From Gordonia sp049847105 (lineage in GTDB: Bacteria > Actinomycetota > Actinomycetes > Mycobacteriales > Mycobacteriaceae), in NCBI RefSeq assembly GCF_049847105.1, contig NZ_JBNCNS010000002.1, positions 124,001 to 188,000 on the forward strand: a stretch of DNA of 64,000 nucleotides, written 5' to 3'. The translations under genes were made by a program, and so were the position numbers. This document shows, in pieces, positions 40,901 to 43,900 of this stretch. A model generated the notes under the pieces. That model searched no databases. It was not told the origin of the DNA and worked only from the letters and a program-made list of their open reading frames with translations. The first letter of the stretch is position 1, and each line of letters starts with the position of its first letter.

Positions 40901-43900
40901 CGGGAGAACTGTACGTCGGTGGTGTCCAACTCGCGCGCGGGTACGCCGCACGTCCGGATCTGACCGCGGAGCGGTTCATCGCCGATCCGTTCGGCGAGCC
41001 CGGTGAGCGCCTGTATCGCACCGGTGACCTCGTGCGGGTCGATCACGACGGCCAACTCGAGTACCTGGGCCGCACCGACTTCCAGGTCAAGCTCCGCGGA
41101 CAGCGGATCGAGCTCGGCGAGATCGAGTCGGTGTTGGCCGGCTCGCCCGGTGTGGTCCACGCCGCCGCGACCGTGGCGACCGCGCCCGGCGGGGGTGAAC
41201 ACCTCGTGGCCTATCTGGCCGGTGACGGCATCGACCTCGACGTCGTCAAACGTGATGTCGCGCAGGCGCTGCCCGAGTACATGCGTCCGTCGATCTGGAC
41301 CCTGCTCGACGACATCCCGATGAACACCGCAGGCAAACTCGATCGCCGCGCACTGCCGGAACCGGACTTCGCCGGAGCCGGTGAGTTCGTCGCGCCGTCC
41401 GGGCCGCTCGAACAGACCGTGGCGCAGGTGTTCGCCGACGTGCTCGGCACGGACCGGATCAGCGTCACCGACAGTTTCTTCGACGTGGGCGGCAACTCGC
41501 TCTCGGCCACCCGGGTGGCGGCGCGGGTCGCCGAGGCGCTCGACGCCGAGATCCCGGTGCGGATGCTGTTCGATGCGCCGTCGGTGCGCGAGCTGGTCGC
41601 ACGGGTGGCGCCCGGCTCGGGTCAGCAGGCATCGTCGATCGTGGCGGTGACGCCGCGTCCGGCAGAGGTACCGCTGTCCCTCGCCCAGCAACGAATGTGG
41701 TTCATCAACCGGTTCGACCCGGCCGCGGCGACCTACAACATCCCGATCGTCCTGCACCTGAAGGGCGCCCTCGACGTCGCGGCCCTGCAGTGCGCGGCGA
41801 CGGATGTGGTGGCACGCCACGAGATATTGCGGACGACGTACCCCGAGGCCGACGGCATCCCGCGCCAGCTCGTGCACGGCGCCGATGACGTGGGCGCGCG
41901 ACTCGACTGGGCGGTCGTCGACGACCGTGCCGATCTCGAGGCCGCATTGTCGGTCGGGTTCGACGTCACGACGGAATCACCTGTTCGCGTGCGCCTCTGG
42001 CGCGCCGCGGTCGATGAGCACGTCTTCGCCGTGGTGGTGCACCACATCGCGGCCGACGGCGAATCGATCGCCCCGCTGGTCGCCGACTTCATGACCGCCT
42101 ACGCCGCACGCCGTCGGGGTGCGGCGCCGGAGCGGCCGGACCTCGCCGTACAGTTCGCCGACTACGCGCTGTGGCAGCAGCGTGAGCTCGGCGCACCCGA
42201 CGATCCGGAGTCGGTCATCGGACGGCAGCTCGATTTCTGGGAGCACGAACTCGCGGGACTGCCCGATGTCCTCGAACTCCCGACCGATCGTCCGCGCCCA
42301 CCGGTGGCCACCAATCGGGGGGCGTTGGCGCACTTCGAGATACCGGCCACGGTCGCGAGCAGGGTCGCCGCGTTGGCGCAGGCCCATGCGGCGACACCGT
42401 TCATGGTGGTGCAGAGCGCACTCGCCGTCCTGCTGGCGCGGTTGTCGTCCTCCTACGACATCGCCATCGGCACACCGACGGCCGGACGTGGACACCGCGT
42501 GCTCGACGATCTCGTCGGCATGTTCGTCAACACCCTGGTGCTGCGCACGCCGGTCGATCCGGCGAACTCGTTCGGGGAGTTGGTCGAGCAGGTGCGGCGG
42601 GCCGACGTGAACGCCTTCGAGCACGTGGACGTGCCGTTCGAGGCCGTGGTCGAGCGCCTCAACCCGGTGCGATCGGAGGCCTTCGCGCCGCTGACGCAGG
42701 TGTCGCTCACCTTCGACCAGTCCGCGGTCGCGGACTTCGCGCCGGCCGCCCTCGCCGGAGCCGAGATCGACGGCATGCAGATCACCCCACTCACCGCCCC
42801 CGAGGTGTCGGCGAAGGTGGACCTCACGGTCGCGGTGTCCGCCGCGCCCGAGGGCCTGCCGTGGACCGGGTCGGTCGTCTTCGCCACCGACCTCTTCGAC
42901 GAGTCGACGGTGGCCGCACTCGCGCGCCGCCTGGTCGGGCTGCTGGACGCGGTGACCGGGTCGCCGGAGATCGCCGTCGGCGACGTGGATCTGCTCGACG
43001 ACACCGAGCGCGCGCAGCTGGTGCCGGTGTCGGGGCCGGCGTCCGACGGCCAGATGCTGCTCGGCGAGATGTTCGATCGGGCGGCGCGGGCGTGGCCCGA
43101 CCGGGAGGCGGTCGCCGACGCGTCGGGCAACACGCTGACCTATGCCGAGCTGGATCAACGGGCGAACCGGTTGTCGCGGGTCCTGATCGCGGCGGGGGTC
43201 GGACCGGATTCGCGTGTGGCCCTGGCTATCCCACGCTCGGTCGAGCTGATGACCGCGATCTGGGCGGTGACGCGGGCCGGTGCCGCGTTCGTCCCGATCG
43301 ACCCCGACTACCCACGCGATCGCGTCATGGCCATGATCGATGACTGCGGCGCCGAACTGGGACTGACCGTGCCGGGGATCGCCGATCTCGCCGGCACGGG
43401 GCCGCGATGGCTGACCCTGGCGGGCGACGAGGTCCACGGCAGCGATGGTGAGAGCGGCCGGACTCCCGACGGCGAGATGTCGGCGGACCCGCTGTCACCA
43501 GCCGAACTGCGCGGGGTTCCGCGCCCGGACAACCTGGCGTACGTGATCTACACGTCGGGATCGACCGGACGGCCCAAGGGTGTCGCGGTGACCCACCGAG
43601 GCCTCTATGACTTCACCATGGGCTCCATCGAATCAATTCCCTACGAGCCGGGTTCGCGCACGCTCGGATATGTGTCGCCGAGTTTCGACGTCTCGATCTT
43701 CGAGCTGATCGTCACCATGTTCGGCGGGGGCACGCTGGTCTATCGGCCGGCCGATGCGGTGGGTGGGGATGATCTCCACCGGTATCTCGCCGAGCAGCGG
43801 ATCACTCACGCAATGGTGCCGACCAGTGTGGCCGCCACCTTGAGGGCCGAAGGCCTACCGCATATGCGGTCGCTGACCACCGGTGCCGAAGTGGTGCCGC

